A stretch of DNA of 38,047 nt from CAVTOO01 sp963736355 (lineage in GTDB: Bacteria > Pseudomonadota > Alphaproteobacteria > Rhizobiales > Xanthobacteraceae). The notes beneath the pieces were generated by a model, which saw only the letters and a program-made list of their open reading frames with translations, was not told the DNA's origin and did not search any database. Numbering within the stretch: position 1 is the stretch's first letter; every line of letters starts with the position of its first letter. The stretch is from NCBI GenBank assembly GCA_963736355.1, contig CAVTOO010000005.1, positions 1-38,047 of the forward strand. The letters run 5' to 3'. This document shows positions 38,024 to 38,047 of the stretch, one piece after another. Position numbers and translations under genes: made by a program.

Positions 38024-38047
38024 CGCGCTAAGTTTATGCCATAGGGG

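Noticed and set aside
1..38047. Programmed frameshifting or extensive gene decay as explanation of the many broken genes
   Set aside because: Essential genes (ispE, sua5, pdxH) are hit as often as others, no slippery-site or stimulator pattern recurs, and the synonymous four-base-codon pattern fits consensus error better.
1..38047. CRISPR arrays, retrons, restriction-modification or other defence systems
   Set aside because: No regularly spaced repeats, reverse transcriptase, nuclease or methyltransferase motifs were seen on either strand.

Overview
The window reads as metagenomic or environmental sequence made of two unlike halves. Positions 1 to about 15.4 kb look like a saccharolytic member of the PVC group (Planctomycetota, Verrucomicrobiota or Lentisphaerota). 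The evidence is a LamG protein with a calcium-binding tail, an exported oligogalacturonate lyase, Tat-exported sugar enzymes, GH29 and GH95 fucosidases, a hydrazine-synthase-alpha-like multiheme protein and an IS701-type transposase. From about 16.9 kb to the end the sequence is visibly more GC-rich. It carries housekeeping and regulatory genes typical of Hyphomicrobiales (Rhizobiales): Irr, a TIGR02301 protein, an HWE histidine kinase, a TPR-ispE pair, a BigR/SqrR-like regulator, hmgA and pdxH. The stretch 15.4-16.9 kb, next to the transposase, belongs clearly to neither half and holds one broken gene of unknown function. A join there, natural or by misassembly, is the simplest reading.

Layout of the first half. 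LamG protein (partial), small ORF, oligogalacturonate lyase, enolase-superfamily sugar-acid dehydratase, heparin-lyase-like polysaccharide lyase, remnant of a beta-helix protein, GH29 alpha-L-fucosidase and the triheme HzsA-like protein all lie on the plus strand. On the minus strand follow an aldo/keto reductase, a 150-bp GH95 remnant, a putative exported glycoside hydrolase, a Tat-exported FucI/AraA-like sugar isomerase and the transposase. Together the intact functions suggest breakdown of fucose- and uronate-containing polysaccharides. The gene fragments point to rearrangement or mosaic assembly.

Layout of the second half. SRAP/YedK protein, L,D-transpeptidase, LysR regulator divergent from a sterol-desaturase-family hydroxylase with a shared palindrome, Sua5/TsaC, TPR protein plus ispE, GH3 beta-glucosidase, PAS-HWE kinase, hmgA, ArsR-type regulator, YgfZ divergent from a dihydroorotase-like protein, two hypothetical proteins, Nudix plus TIGR02301 (overlapping start and stop), irr behind a perfect FNR/FixK box, pdxH, a 17-kDa-antigen-like protein and a DnaJ-class chaperone.

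Most genes are interrupted by single-base frameshifts. At nearly every site I could localise, the extra base forms a four-base codon NNXY in which NNX and NNY encode the same amino acid. In two-fold codons X and Y are always the transition pair. That is what one expects if synonymous SNP alleles of co-assembled strains were both written into the consensus. I therefore treat the frameshifted genes as probably intact in the organism and annotate across the shifts. I found no convincing new defence or mobile system. The best leads are the SNP-as-insertion signature, the irr promoter, the LysR-hydroxylase operator and the HzsA-like protein in a fucose locus.
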